From CF-13 sp036782775 (GTDB lineage Bacteria; Chloroflexota; Dormibacteria; CF-121), in contig DAIPYJ010000046.1 of NCBI GenBank assembly GCA_036782775.1, forward strand, positions 1 to 21,048: DNA of 21,048 nt. The letters are read 5' to 3'. The position numbers were made by a program, and so were the translations under genes. Every line of letters starts with the position of its first letter. Positions within the stretch are counted from its first letter, which is position 1. Positions 1 to 8,150 of the stretch are shown here, one piece after another. The notes beneath the pieces are model-generated. The model saw only the letters and a program-made list of their open reading frames with translations, was not told where the DNA came from and ran no database searches.

Positions 1-13
1 GGGAGAGGGTCGG

Positions 14-29
14 GGTGAGGGGCCTCACC
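14..29. repeat. Near-perfect palindrome just downstream of the glycosyltransferase gene
   Basis: The two arms GGTGAGG and CCTCACC are separated by GG, two bases beyond the stop codon of the minus-strand glycosyltransferase. The surrounding G-rich, GAGGGT/GTGAGG-like sequence resembles a kind of extragenic repeat often seen between genes in GC-rich bacteria. Only one copy was noticed in this window. It could act as a hairpin terminator, but no T-tract follows it on the minus strand. Confidence 0.35.
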
Positions 30-31
30 TT

Positions 32-964
32 TCAGGCTGCCAGCTTGTCGATCCGGCGCGCCTCTTCGATGATCGGCGGGGCGATCCTGCGCCGGACTGC
101 CGGGCTCATTCGCTCCAACCGCCGTCCGAGCCGGTAGGCATAGCGTTGCACCGCATCCTCGACCGCCAGGTAGGGCAGGCGGCCCCAGGCGAAGCCTTTC
201 ACTAACGCCCAGGCGGCACGCCGCGTGAGGTGGCGCGAATCGGGCCAGAGCGTCCCGCCTTCATCGCCGAACTGGGCATCGGTGTAGCCCGTGAGCAGCG
301 CCAGACGATACGTCGTGGCAAGGCTGGTCGTCGATTGCCGGAGGACGACCGAATCCGGCGCGTGGACGATGGAGCAACTGGCCAGCACCGCCTGCCGTGC
401 CCAGACTCGGTCAGCGCCAACCGGCAGGTGCTCGTTGAAATGAATGCCGCGCCAGACGCTGCGTCGGACCGCTGCGTTCTCGATGAAGAACGGCAGCGAC
501 TTATACCGGACGCGATCGCCGACCCGGATCCGCCGCACGTGCGCCTCGCCGCAAAAGCGCTGATGAAGCCGGAACGCCAGAATGGGGTCCCCGCCGATCG
601 GCGCCTCCTGCCGTCCGTAGACCCCCGCGACCGACGGGTCTTCGAACGGCGTCGTGAGCCGGCTCAGCCAGTCGCCGTTTGCCGGCACCGTGTCCTGTCC
701 GAGAAATGCGACGATCTCTCCCTTCGCCTCGGCCATCGCCCGGTTCCAGGTCGCCGGTCCTGGAGCATCCTCGACCGAGACCAGGCGGGCCAGCGGAAAC
801 TGACTGACAATATGCCGAGTTCCGTCGGATGATCCCCCGTCGACGCAGAGGATTTCGACCGGTTGGCAGCCTTGACCCATGATGCGGTGCAAGACCGTCC
901 CGAACGCCCGGCCGGCGTTTAGCGTGGGGATGACCACGGAGATGGACGGCGCCGCCCCTGGCAT
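32..964 (-). CDS. Family 2 (GT-A fold) glycosyltransferase
   Basis: This protein probably transfers a sugar from an NDP-sugar to a cell-surface glycan at the cytoplasmic face of the membrane; acceptor and sugar cannot be read from the sequence. The N-terminus shows the GT2 signature: ISVVIPTLNAG near residues 8-18, then EILCVDGGSSDGT with the nucleotide-binding Asp, then AFLGQDT in the DxD-like position. About 310 residues is normal for a single-domain GT2, and no TM segment is evident. The reading frame stays open to a GTG at 1030, but the ATG at 964 puts the first beta strand at the usual distance from the N-terminus and is preferred. Neither start has a convincing Shine-Dalgarno sequence. 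The gene stands alone, with a lipoprotein gene behind it on the same strand. Confidence 0.85.
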   Translation of the reverse strand: MPGAAPSISVVIPTLNAGRAFGTVLHRIMGQGCQPVEILCVDGGSSDGTRHIVSQFPLARLVSVEDAPGPATWNRAMAEAKGEIVAFLGQDTVPANGDWLSRLTTPFEDPSVAGVYGRQEAPIGGDPILAFRLHQRFCGEAHVRRIRVGDRVRYKSLPFFIENAAVRRSVWRGIHFNEHLPVGADRVWARQAVLASCSIVHAPDSVVLRQSTTSLATTYRLALLTGYTDAQFGDEGGTLWPDSRHLTRRAAWALVKGFAWGRLPYLAVEDAVQRYAYRLGRRLERMSPAVRRRIAPPIIEEARRIDKLAA

Positions 965-1065
965 TGACGTTGTAACGGCGGGTGGCTCGGTTTTCCACCA
1001 GGACGAGTTCCGCCCCTTACAGCGCCGCACTCAGCTTATACGCAGCCCCGCCCGATGGTGATGCG

Positions 1066-1572
1066 TCAGGCGAACGTCACGCTGATGAAATAGAACCAGG
1101 TCGGCGTCGTCCCATCCTTGGGCGAGACCCCGAAGACTTTGATCATCCCTTTGCTCCCCGAGCTCGCACTGAAGGTGACCGAGACGTCGTAGTGCCCGAA
1201 ATCGGGTTTTGACGCGCTGGCGGTCGTCGTGCCGCGGCCGAGCTCGTTGCCGCCGGCATCGAGCACCACGGCGACCACGGTGCCGTTATCGACGCTGGCC
1301 GTGCCCGAAATTTCGACCGGCGAGCTGACCGCGCTGCTGCCGTCGGGACTATCGATGATGATGCGCCGGTTGTTCGGAATCGGCGTCGCCGATGTCGCCG
1401 GCAGCGAAGAAGGCGACGACGCGCTCGGGCTCGTCGATGTGGCGCCGCTCGCGCTGGGCGAGGCGGACGCCGTGGACGTCCCCTGCTCGACGAACGTCGT
1501 CGTGTTGTCGCCCCCGCACGCGGCCAGCAACAATATGCAAACCGCGAGCAGTCCTAATCCGATCCGCTTCAC
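1066..1572 (-). CDS. Lipoprotein with a Gmad2-like immunoglobulin-type domain
   Basis: This is a predicted membrane-anchored extracytoplasmic lipoprotein of 168 residues. The N-terminus has a Lys-Arg start, a hydrophobic stretch and a lipobox LLAAC with the lipidated Cys at about residue 19. A Ser/Thr/Ala/Pro-rich spacer follows (about 25-65). The C-terminal ~100 residues read like a Gmad2 domain: IIIDSPDGS...VSSPVEISGTA, then VVLDAGGNELGRG, then a final DG...VTFA strand pattern. Gmad2 domains are known from germination-associated and other secreted proteins; their function is poorly defined. The GTG at 1572 is chosen because GAGGG at 1577-1581 is correctly spaced before it and the charged N-terminus then leads directly into the signal. 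A longer frame to 1596 would put extra residues before the signal peptide. It is divergent from the DUF2079 operon. Confidence 0.75.
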   Translation of the reverse strand: MKRIGLGLLAVCILLLAACGGDNTTTFVEQGTSTASASPSASGATSTSPSASSPSSLPATSATPIPNNRRIIIDSPDGSSAVSSPVEISGTASVDNGTVVAVVLDAGGNELGRGTTTASASKPDFGHYDVSVTFSASSGSKGMIKVFGVSPKDGTTPTWFYFISVTFA

Positions 1573-1627
1573 ACGTCCCTCAACGCTGATGAACACCCCT
1601 GCCGATAGGCGCTAAGGTTAGGCCGCC

Positions 1628-1633
1628 ATTATA
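1628..1633 (-). promoter_or_regulatory. Candidate -10 hexamer for the Gmad2-like lipoprotein gene
   Basis: The minus strand reads TATAAT here, a consensus -10 match, placing the predicted transcription start roughly 50 bases before the GTG start at 1572. No good -35 hexamer lies at the usual distance, so support is moderate to weak. The same bases are the ATT-ATA codons at the very start of the open DUF2079 frame, so the two divergent genes share this short region. Confidence 0.35.
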
Positions 1634-1648
1634 GGTCGGCTCCGAGCG

Positions 1649-3079
1649 CTGCTCGCCCATCTCGACCGGCTTCCGGCTCGCGTCGAAATCCCGATCGTCG
1701 CTGGGCTCACAACGCTCTATTTCGTCAGCTACGCGGCACTCTCGATCCTGCGCCACGTTACCTATCACTCGTTTGGTCCCGACCTCGGGCTCTTCGACCA
1801 GATTTTCTGGAACACGACCAAGGGCCGCTTCTTCGAGTCGACCATGAGCCTCGGCCTGCCGCAGCCGCATTCATATTTCAGCGACCACTTTTCGCCGGTC
1901 TACCTGGTCATGCTGCCCTTCTACGGCCTGCTTCCGTTACCGCAGACCCTTCTCGTGGCCCAAACGCTCGCCTTAGCGCTGGGAGTGGTCCCGATCTATC
2001 TGCTGGCGCGTGCCCGGTTCAGCGGCTCGGCAGTCCGCCTCGCCTGGGTGCTGGCCTACTTCCTCTTTCTGCCGCTCGCCTTCATCAACCTCTACGACTT
2101 CCACGAGCTGGCGTTTGCGGTGCTGCCGCTGGGACTGGCGCTGTACTTCCTCGAGACGAGGCGGCCCGGTTTGTTCCTGCTGAGCTTGCTTGCCGCCTTC
2201 ACCGTGAAAGAGGACCTGCCGCTGGTCGGGATCGGATTCGCGGCCTATATCCTGACCGCCAAACGCGACCTGCGCCTGGGCCTGAGCACGCTGGGACTCA
2301 GCCTCCTCACGTTTGTCGGCGTCATCCGGCTGCTGATTCCGGCCTTCGGCGGGGGAAGCGCCTATGTCTACTTCGCGTCACGCTACGGGCAGCTCGGTGA
2401 CAGCCCGATCCAGATTGTCGAGACGGTACTCACGAACCCGCGTCGGCTGGCCAGCACCCTGTTTCAGCTTCAGAAGCTCAAGTTTGTGGTCGCCATCTTC
2501 GGGCCGCTCCTGGGCGCCTCCTTTCTCTCCGGATTTGGCGTGCTGCTCCTGCTGCCCACCCTAGCGATCTTGCTGCTCTCCAATTACGCGCCTCAGTTCT
2601 CGGTCAGCAGCCACTACGCCGCGCCACTGATCCCCCTGACCCTGGGCACCGCCATCATTGGCGTCGCGCGGCTGCAACCCGGCCTCCAGCGGCTGGTTAC
2701 CGCGGCAGTCCTGATCAGCTCGCTGGGCTTTTCGCTGGCGCTTGGCGACCTGCCGTTCTCGCGGCATTTCGATCCGCGGCTCTTCACGAATGAGCCGCGT
2801 TACCTCGCCTTCGCGTCTAACCTGAGCCGCATTCCCGCCGATGCCAGCGTGGCCGCGGAAAACGACCTGACCCCACACCTATCGCATCGCCGCTTGATCT
2901 ATGACATCGAATACGAAGGCATCGTCAACGCCGACTATCTGGCACTCGACGCAGCCGGCGTCGGCCACGACGGGGCGCGCTTCGACCGCCAGCTGGCCGA
3001 CTTCGAGAGTCGCGGCTATCAGCTGATCGCCGCGGGCGATGGCCTGGCGCTGCTCGAGCGAGATGACCGGGTCCACTAA
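1649..3079 (+). CDS. DUF2079 family polytopic membrane protein (non-canonical start)
   Basis: This is a predicted multi-pass inner-membrane protein, with repeated Leu/Ala/Phe-rich segments through about residue 340 and a soluble C-terminal region. DUF2079 proteins resemble GT-C-like membrane proteins; their reaction is not established. The family-type N-terminal motif is readable: a first TM segment, then RHVTYHSFGPDLGLFDQIFW at about 1751-1810. The first ATG/GTG/TTG in this frame is at 1844, which would remove TM1 and this motif. The frame is open back to a TAG at 1619-1621 and contains only non-canonical candidates, CTG at 1649 or ATT at 1628. The listed start is the CTG, chosen because it leaves a short cytoplasmic tail before TM1; its ribosome binding site is poor. 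The 3' end overlaps the next gene by 17 bases, suggesting an operon. The family is clear; the start is uncertain. Confidence 0.8.
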   Translation: MLAHLDRLPARVEIPIVAGLTTLYFVSYAALSILRHVTYHSFGPDLGLFDQIFWNTTKGRFFESTMSLGLPQPHSYFSDHFSPVYLVMLPFYGLLPLPQTLLVAQTLALALGVVPIYLLARARFSGSAVRLAWVLAYFLFLPLAFINLYDFHELAFAVLPLGLALYFLETRRPGLFLLSLLAAFTVKEDLPLVGIGFAAYILTAKRDLRLGLSTLGLSLLTFVGVIRLLIPAFGGGSAYVYFASRYGQLGDSPIQIVETVLTNPRRLASTLFQLQKLKFVVAIFGPLLGASFLSGFGVLLLLPTLAILLLSNYAPQFSVSSHYAAPLIPLTLGTAIIGVARLQPGLQRLVTAAVLISSLGFSLALGDLPFSRHFDPRLFTNEPRYLAFASNLSRIPADASVAAENDLTPHLSHRRLIYDIEYEGIVNADYLALDAAGVGHDGARFDRQLADFESRGYQLIAAGDGLALLERDDRVH

Positions 3080-4049
3080 ACTTGGCGGCATCAATTTGTA
3101 CACGTATCAACACGGCATTTATCCGCGCTCGGAGAAGGTCGTCGCGGCAACCCGCGGCCTCGATCGAGGTCGGAACACCCAGGCGGAAGTCGACGATGCG
3201 GTCCACGCCGACCAGGCTCGCTGGTTGCAGGTGCAGCAGACCGCGGGACTGGACTTTCTGTCGGACGGCCTGCTCGGCTGGCAGGATATCTTCCGTCCCC
3301 TGGCGGAAACGGGCGGCGCGAAGCCGCACACGCTGGTTCGCTGGTTCGATACCAACACCTTTTTTCGCGAACCCGAATTCGGTTCTGCCCCGGCGCCACT
3401 CAGCCAGGTTCCGTTGCTGGCGGAAAGCAACCTGGACGGTGGCCCGTCAGCTCCACGCGCCTCGACCTTCCCGTCGCCCTACCTGTTCTCCCGGGTGGCG
3501 CACACCAAGCTCGACCGGAACGAGTTGATGCTCGCCCTGGCCCGCTCACTGCTGCGGCCGGCAATCGATGGAGCCATCCGGGGTGGGAGCAAGCTCATCC
3601 ATCTGGAAGAGCCGTGGCTCGGGTATTACGGCATTGGCCAAAAGGACTGGGCGCCGTTACGAGAGGCGCTGGAAATCCTGCATCGTGACCTGGGAGCGAC
3701 GCTCGTGTTTCACGTTTACTTCGGGGACGCTGGGCCGCATCTCGACCAGCTTCGCCGCCTTCCGGTCGATGCCATCGGCGTCGATTTGACCGAGACCGAC
3801 GTCGGCGAGCTTGGCAGCGACTGGGACAAAGCGCTGGTTGCCGGCGTGGTCGACGGCCGGCAGTCGCAGCTCGAATCGTTGGGCAGCATCGTCGATGTAG
3901 CACAGCACCTGATGCAGACGGTTCGACCGACGGCTCTTTATCTGACATCGAACTGCGAATTGGCCTTCCTGCCCACCGTTGTTGCCGAACGCAAGGTCCA
4001 GCGGCTCGGCGATGCGGCGAAGAAACTCAAGGAGCTGGTCTCGGTATGA
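3063..4049 (+). CDS. MetE N-terminal-domain-like protein (first half of a split methionine synthase)
   Basis: This 328-residue protein matches the N-terminal barrel of cobalamin-independent methionine synthase. The MetE hallmark VRWFDTNTFFREPEF lies at about 92-106, and the closing TSNCELAFLPTVVAERK at about 295-311 corresponds to the end of the MetE N-terminal barrel (consensus-like S-C-S-L-L-H-x-P). HLEEP at 180-184 replaces the DEP motif of the catalytic half. Zinc ligands are incomplete: FHVYF has His but no HxC. A structural or substrate-channelling role beside the next protein is therefore more likely than independent catalysis. The ATG at 3063 is preferred over an upstream alternative at 3039 because it gives a compact N-terminus. 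It overlaps the DUF2079 stop by 17 bases and the next gene by 4. Confidence 0.8.
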   Translation: MTGSTKLGGINLYTYQHGIYPRSEKVVAATRGLDRGRNTQAEVDDAVHADQARWLQVQQTAGLDFLSDGLLGWQDIFRPLAETGGAKPHTLVRWFDTNTFFREPEFGSAPAPLSQVPLLAESNLDGGPSAPRASTFPSPYLFSRVAHTKLDRNELMLALARSLLRPAIDGAIRGGSKLIHLEEPWLGYYGIGQKDWAPLREALEILHRDLGATLVFHVYFGDAGPHLDQLRRLPVDAIGVDLTETDVGELGSDWDKALVAGVVDGRQSQLESLGSIVDVAQHLMQTVRPTALYLTSNCELAFLPTVVAERKVQRLGDAAKKLKELVSV

Positions 4050-5227
4050 GCACCAACACACTCGAACACAAACCGCTGCTTACGCACGAAGTCGGATCGC
4101 TCGATAAGCCGGGATGGCGGGTCAAGGCCTACGCCGGTAAGCGGCTCGAGGAACGGGACTTACAAGAGGCCCGACATTGGGGCGCGACGCTCGAAGTGCC
4201 GCAGTATCAGCGGCTGCTCGACTTGCTCGCCCTGGGAACGTTCAGCAAGGAGCAGAAGGCCGAGATCCAGCGCTGGTCGAGCCTGTACGCCCTCCGCCTG
4301 GAGGAGAGTGCCGGCCTCGACGTCGTCTACGACGGCGAGCAGCAACGTACCGAAATGTACGACTGGGCCGTCAAGCATGCGCATGGCTTCGAGCCCCGAG
4401 GCAGCGTTCGCGCCTTCGATAACAAGTACTACACCAAGGCGGCGGTGGTCGGGCCGATTTCGCTGGCCGAGCCCTTCCACAACGCCGAGTTCTCCTATCT
4501 GGTCTCGGTCGCAGGGGCGGAGTTGAAGGTCCCGGTAACCGGCGCCTACACCATCGCCGACTGGTCCTTCGACGAGCGCAACGACAGCGCGACTGATCTT
4601 CGCCGGCCGGCCGCCGAGCGGCGCGCGGCGCGCCATCAGGCTCGCCGGAACTTCGTGCTCGACGTGGCCCGAAATTTGATCCGGCCCAACGTCGAGGCGC
4701 TGATCGGAGTGGGGGCGCGCTGGATCCAGGTCGACGAGCCGGGCGCCTCGACCGAGCCTGATGAGCTCGACCTGTTCGTCGACAGCTTTAATGCGACGGT
4801 CGAGGGTCTGGACGCCATGTTCTCAACCCACCTCTGCTTTTCCGACTACAACCTGTTTTTTCCCGCCATCGAGCGCATGACCCAGTGCCGGCAGTTCGCG
4901 GTCGGCTTCGCCAATTACGACAGCCGGCAGCTGGGGACCAGCGACGAGGCCCGTCCCGGCTACCAGGTGATCAGGAAATTTCGCGACCTGCCTTCGAAAC
5001 CGGCGCTCGGGCTGGGCGTGCTCGACATCCACACGGACTTCATCGAGTCGCCCGAACTCGTTCGCGATCGCGTCCTCTACGCGGTCGACGTCTTTGGGGA
5101 TCCGGAGCGGATTCACGTGACGCCCGACTGCGGGCTGCGGACCCGATCCTGGGCGGTCGCCTACCAGAAGCTGCGCAACATGACCGCCGGCGTCGCCCTC
5201 GCTCGGAAAAGCCTGGGCCTCGACTAG
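4046..5227 (+). CDS. metE: MetE C-terminal-domain-like methionine synthase (catalytic half)
   Basis: This 393-residue protein corresponds to the catalytic barrel of MetE, which transfers a methyl group to the thiol of homocysteine in the cytoplasm. Seen in the sequence: LLTHEVGSLDKPGW (homocysteine-binding G-S motif, about 11-24), QVDEPG (DEP at 230-232), STHLCFSDY with the HxC zinc pair His262 and Cys264, and TPDCGLRTR with the third ligand Cys362. The Glu ligand expected in the I-E-x-S-R strand is not obvious; the matching stretch reads FANYDSR. Its ATG lies inside the TGA of the previous gene (ATGA), and AAGGAG at 4029-4034 could load ribosomes. Stand-alone MetE catalytic domains are known from archaea and some bacteria, where several use corrinoid rather than folate methyl donors. 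The methyl donor here cannot be told from sequence. Confidence 0.85.
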   Translation: MSTNTLEHKPLLTHEVGSLDKPGWRVKAYAGKRLEERDLQEARHWGATLEVPQYQRLLDLLALGTFSKEQKAEIQRWSSLYALRLEESAGLDVVYDGEQQRTEMYDWAVKHAHGFEPRGSVRAFDNKYYTKAAVVGPISLAEPFHNAEFSYLVSVAGAELKVPVTGAYTIADWSFDERNDSATDLRRPAAERRAARHQARRNFVLDVARNLIRPNVEALIGVGARWIQVDEPGASTEPDELDLFVDSFNATVEGLDAMFSTHLCFSDYNLFFPAIERMTQCRQFAVGFANYDSRQLGTSDEARPGYQVIRKFRDLPSKPALGLGVLDIHTDFIESPELVRDRVLYAVDVFGDPERIHVTPDCGLRTRSWAVAYQKLRNMTAGVALARKSLGLD

Positions 5228-5278
5228 CCGTCCGGCCTGAGCTTGCTAGCGGGGCGTCGGCTCCGGTTTCATGGACCG

Positions 5279-6031
5279 ATGCCATCAAAGAAGCGGAATG
5301 CAGTTAGCGCTGCGTTAATCGGGGCGGCCACTACGGCACTCACGGTGAAAGGCGCAATGGCGAGTGCTATCGCGCCGGTGGCCCAGGAGCCTCTGGCCGA
5401 CGCACGAATGAAGCTTGCCCAGGCGTCGCAAACGGCAGCCGCCGCCTCCGCGAACCTGCTGCAGCAAGCGCCGGCCACGATTGGCGGCGCGATCGTGCAC
5501 GCCTCAATCAGTCCTGGCGCAGGATCCGCTCGTGCGCACCGGTCATCAAGCTCGTCGAGCGGCGTGATGCCGCGGACCAGGTCCGACGACCTCCAGTTCG
5601 ACCCGGAGAAACGCCTCAACCCCTCCGGTAGTAACCGGCGTGCCCTCGCGCGGCGCATCCTGCATGATGCCGCCGTTCGCCACGGACTCGATCCCAAACT
5701 GGTGCTTGCCGTCTCCTACTGGGAAAGCGGTTGGGACCAATCTCGGGTATCCGCCAATGACGCCGTTGGCCTGATGCAGGTGGAGCCCTACATGGCCGAT
5801 GCGGCTGGACCGACTCTGCTAGGCCGGACGGTTGATCTGAGCGACCCGTATGACAATGCTGACCTGGGGGCCGCGATCCTCAAAGACGACCTCAATAACT
5901 ACGGGGACCCGGTGATGGCGCTGGCGGCCTATTACGAGGGTTCGACCGCCCTTCGGCAAAATGGGCTCACTGCCGACGCCCAGCAATACGCTCAGGGCGT
6001 GCTCGCACTGGCAGCACAAATGCCGGACTGA
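5279..6031 (+). CDS. Secreted SLT-type lytic transglycosylase
   Basis: This 250-residue protein is predicted to cleave peptidoglycan glycan strands outside the cytoplasm. The N-terminus (MPSKKRN, then an Ala/Leu-rich stretch to about residue 35) resembles a signal peptide. A low-complexity Ala/Ser linker runs to about 115. The C-terminal domain is SLT-like: ILHDAAVRHGLDPKLVLAVSYWESGW with the catalytic Glu149, then DAVGLMQVEP (GLMQ motif at 164-167), then NADLGAAIL and ALAAYYEGS. The ATG at 5279 is chosen over a TTG at 5243 because it gives a normal positively charged signal start; no strong Shine-Dalgarno sequence precedes it. The stop lies 11 bases from the stop of the converging gene at 6043. 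It is about 50 bases downstream of the metE half and may be independent of it. Confidence 0.85.
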   Translation: MPSKKRNAVSAALIGAATTALTVKGAMASAIAPVAQEPLADARMKLAQASQTAAAASANLLQQAPATIGGAIVHASISPGAGSARAHRSSSSSSGVMPRTRSDDLQFDPEKRLNPSGSNRRALARRILHDAAVRHGLDPKLVLAVSYWESGWDQSRVSANDAVGLMQVEPYMADAAGPTLLGRTVDLSDPYDNADLGAAILKDDLNNYGDPVMALAAYYEGSTALRQNGLTADAQQYAQGVLALAAQMPD

Positions 6032-6042
6032 GGTGCGCTAGC

Positions 6043-7134
6043 TCAGCGTAGCCACCAGCCCGAGCGACGCGATGGCTGGGCGGTCGAACGGATGGCTGGC
6101 CAGCGGGGTCCGAGTCGCGCGGCGGACGCCCGTGCGCAGACCGGCGGCACCGCCCACCAGGGGCGTTGGGAGCCCGCCACTCGGGATCCGCCTGCGACAG
6201 GGCAAGCACGGGCGGCCGCGGAGTTGGCATCGATCATCAGCCCCGATTCATCGACCGCTTCGAATTGTGATGCGGGCACCGACTTCAGTTCGGTGAGGAG
6301 GCTGTCGGGCCAGGACGCGTCTTCCGTGCCGCTGAAGTACCAGTTGCTGCCGTTGTCAGCCAGGATCAAGCCATAGTGCTGCAAGGCTCGAAGCACGACC
6401 TGCGCCTGGGGGCTGAATCCGGAGAGGTCATAGCTCGCCTTCAGCCGAAAGCGCGCACCCATCGGTGGCAGCGCGGGGTTCGCCGCCGTTCCCGCCTCAT
6501 GACGCGCCGGCCAGATGAAGCTTTGGTCGGTCTGCTGGGCGGTGAACCGAATCGCATGGTTGATCGCCCCCGCCTGGACTTCGTCCCAGCGGACAAGCCC
6601 CGGAAAGATAGGGAGGCCCGCCGCATCCGCGGAGGTCCAGCCTGATGGCCGCAGCGCATCCGAGCCAAGCGGGAAGACCGCGCCCGAGCCGGCCGTCCAC
6701 GAGGATCCGCTGCCCGACAGATCGAAGAGCTCATAGAGCGTGCAACTGTCCCGATTGATGATCAGCGCGTGACGATCGCTTCCGTTCTCGATCAAGGTGT
6801 CGGCTCCGACCGGATAAGGCCCGGCATCGCTTTCGCTCGCGTAGAGGAAGCTGACCGTCACGGTCGGATGGCTGTTTCCCACGACGGTGTAGGGGAAGCC
6901 ATAGGGAGGCGCGCCGAAATCCGGGTGGAGATTGGTCGTCGCCGCAGCCATCGAGGCCAGCCATTGGCTGCTCTGCGCGTGGACCGGCAGCGATGAAATG
7001 TCGGTATTCCAGATGTTATCGACCGGAAATACCTGGCATGCGGTCGACGGTGGTGCGGCGGCGGCGGCGGGCAGATCGCCTGCCAACCCGGTTGCCAGCA
7101 AGAGGGCGGCAAGCAGCAGGGTCGCCTTCGGCAT
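6043..7134 (-). CDS. Secreted protein of an uncharacterised FPxDNxWN family
   Basis: This 363-residue exported protein has a clear signal peptide (MPKATLLLAALLLATGLAGDLPAAAAA). The mature part carries a distinctive set of motifs that I recall from unnamed secreted proteins of actinobacteria and relatives: CQVFPVDNIWNTDIS near the N-terminus, HPDFG...GFPYTVV, HALIINRDSCTLYELFD, GWTSADAAGLPIFPGLVR, then AIRFT...IWPARH and LPPMGARFRLKASYDLSGF. No activity is known to me. The last ~55 residues, after LMIDANSAAA, are Arg/Pro/Ala/Trp-rich and unlike the rest, suggesting a 3' end altered by a frameshift or a lost stop codon. The ATG at 7134 is preferred over a TTG at 7176 because it starts directly at the signal peptide. 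Confidence 0.7.
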   Translation of the reverse strand: MPKATLLLAALLLATGLAGDLPAAAAAPPSTACQVFPVDNIWNTDISSLPVHAQSSQWLASMAAATTNLHPDFGAPPYGFPYTVVGNSHPTVTVSFLYASESDAGPYPVGADTLIENGSDRHALIINRDSCTLYELFDLSGSGSSWTAGSGAVFPLGSDALRPSGWTSADAAGLPIFPGLVRWDEVQAGAINHAIRFTAQQTDQSFIWPARHEAGTAANPALPPMGARFRLKASYDLSGFSPQAQVVLRALQHYGLILADNGSNWYFSGTEDASWPDSLLTELKSVPASQFEAVDESGLMIDANSAAARACPVAGGSRVAGSQRPWWAVPPVCARASAARLGPRWPAIRSTAQPSRRSGWWLR

Positions 7135-7230
7135 TGGCGTCGATTTGAGTAAGAAGGCTCCGCGCGCACGCCGCAACCATGGTTCAGTGACCGATTGATG
7201 ACAGATTCCGGTTCGGACCAGGCGGTTACG

Positions 7231-8112
7231 TCAGCAGGCGTAGTCCTGATCGATGGTGCCGAAGAACTGGACCAGCGTTACCGGACTGCCGCTGAAACGG
7301 TAGCTGGCGCTGCAGTACGCCTTCGCCTGCTGCACGCTGCTGGTTCCCGAGGCATACCAGTCGGCCGTTGCACCGGTGACGGCAAGCGCCCCCATGATGC
7401 TCGACCAGGCAAAGTTATTTGAATAAATGCCGATCGGGACGGCGCCGATGTGGCTGAGCTCATCGATCATGCCTTGCAGGGCGAACTGGTTGAACGATTG
7501 GTCGCAGTTGACGCCGTGCAGGCCGCACCAGCTGTTCGCCGTCTCGACGTCCAGCCACCAGCCCGCGGCGCTGGCGATCCCCTGGCTGCTGGTATACGCG
7601 TAATCGCCGACCACTTCGCTGCAGCCAACGGTCCACGCATCGCGCTGGCCCTGCGTTCCGTTGACTGCCGCCGACTGTGTCTGGCAGGACGCGTTCATGT
7701 GATTGGTGACGTAGCTCGGATCAAACCCGGTATTGAGATAGAGGCCGGGGTTCGGCGCCTGGCTGTACTCCCGGGCGAGGCATGGGTTGCCAGGACTGTT
7801 CGCAAATGGTGCCCCCTGATCGACCCCGATGATGCCGAAGTTTTTGAAGATCGGCGTCACCGTGTACCAGGTCCGCTTCGGGGCCGACACCGTCGACGGA
7901 TGTCGCTGGACGGACCACCAGGTGCCGGTGGTGCGGGCAGTTGTCGTTGACGCGGTGGTTCGGGAAGCAATGAACCGGCTGGCTGGCGCCGCCGTACCGC
8001 ACTGCGGATAACTGACGTCGTAGCCGACTGTCCCGCTCTGATAGGCGAGGGCGTGCCCTGCGAAAACCGGGGTTGCCGCCAGCGCGGCGGCTGCCGCGAT
8101 GGGAATCCGCAT
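7231..8112 (-). CDS. Secreted GH25-like / DUF1906-like TIM-barrel protein
   Basis: This 293-residue exported protein has an Ala-rich signal peptide (about 1-24). Beyond it are motifs of a GH25-like barrel: GYDVSYPQC (30-38), FGIIGVDQGAPF with PGNPCLAREY (92-115), GWWLDVETANSW with Asp188 and Glu190 in the position of the DxE pair, then VPIGIYSNNFAW, ADWYASG and a C-terminal VTLVQFFGTIDQDYAC. Related proteins act on, or bind, cell-wall polysaccharide; activity here is inferred only from the fold and the DxE pair. Residues ~40-91 form a Thr/Ser/Arg-rich insert between the first strand and the following conserved block, which are normally close together. Starts at 8112 and 8127 are both possible; 8112 has GGAAG about seven bases upstream. 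It precedes the previous entry on the same strand by roughly 100 bases. Confidence 0.65.
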   Translation of the reverse strand: MRIPIAAAAALAATPVFAGHALAYQSGTVGYDVSYPQCGTAAPASRFIASRTTASTTTARTTGTWWSVQRHPSTVSAPKRTWYTVTPIFKNFGIIGVDQGAPFANSPGNPCLAREYSQAPNPGLYLNTGFDPSYVTNHMNASCQTQSAAVNGTQGQRDAWTVGCSEVVGDYAYTSSQGIASAAGWWLDVETANSWCGLHGVNCDQSFNQFALQGMIDELSHIGAVPIGIYSNNFAWSSIMGALAVTGATADWYASGTSSVQQAKAYCSASYRFSGSPVTLVQFFGTIDQDYAC

Positions 8113-8150
8113 CCCCCTACTTCCCATTTCCGCGCCCTACGCTAGCAGCT

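Noticed and set aside
230..832. 200-residue plus-strand frame opposite the glycosyltransferase gene
   Set aside because: The minus-strand frame carries unmistakable GT2 motifs; this is its antisense shadow.
7175..7184. 10-bp palindrome AACCATGGTT upstream of the FPxDNxWN gene
   Set aside because: Too short and without partner sites or promoter elements to support a regulatory role.
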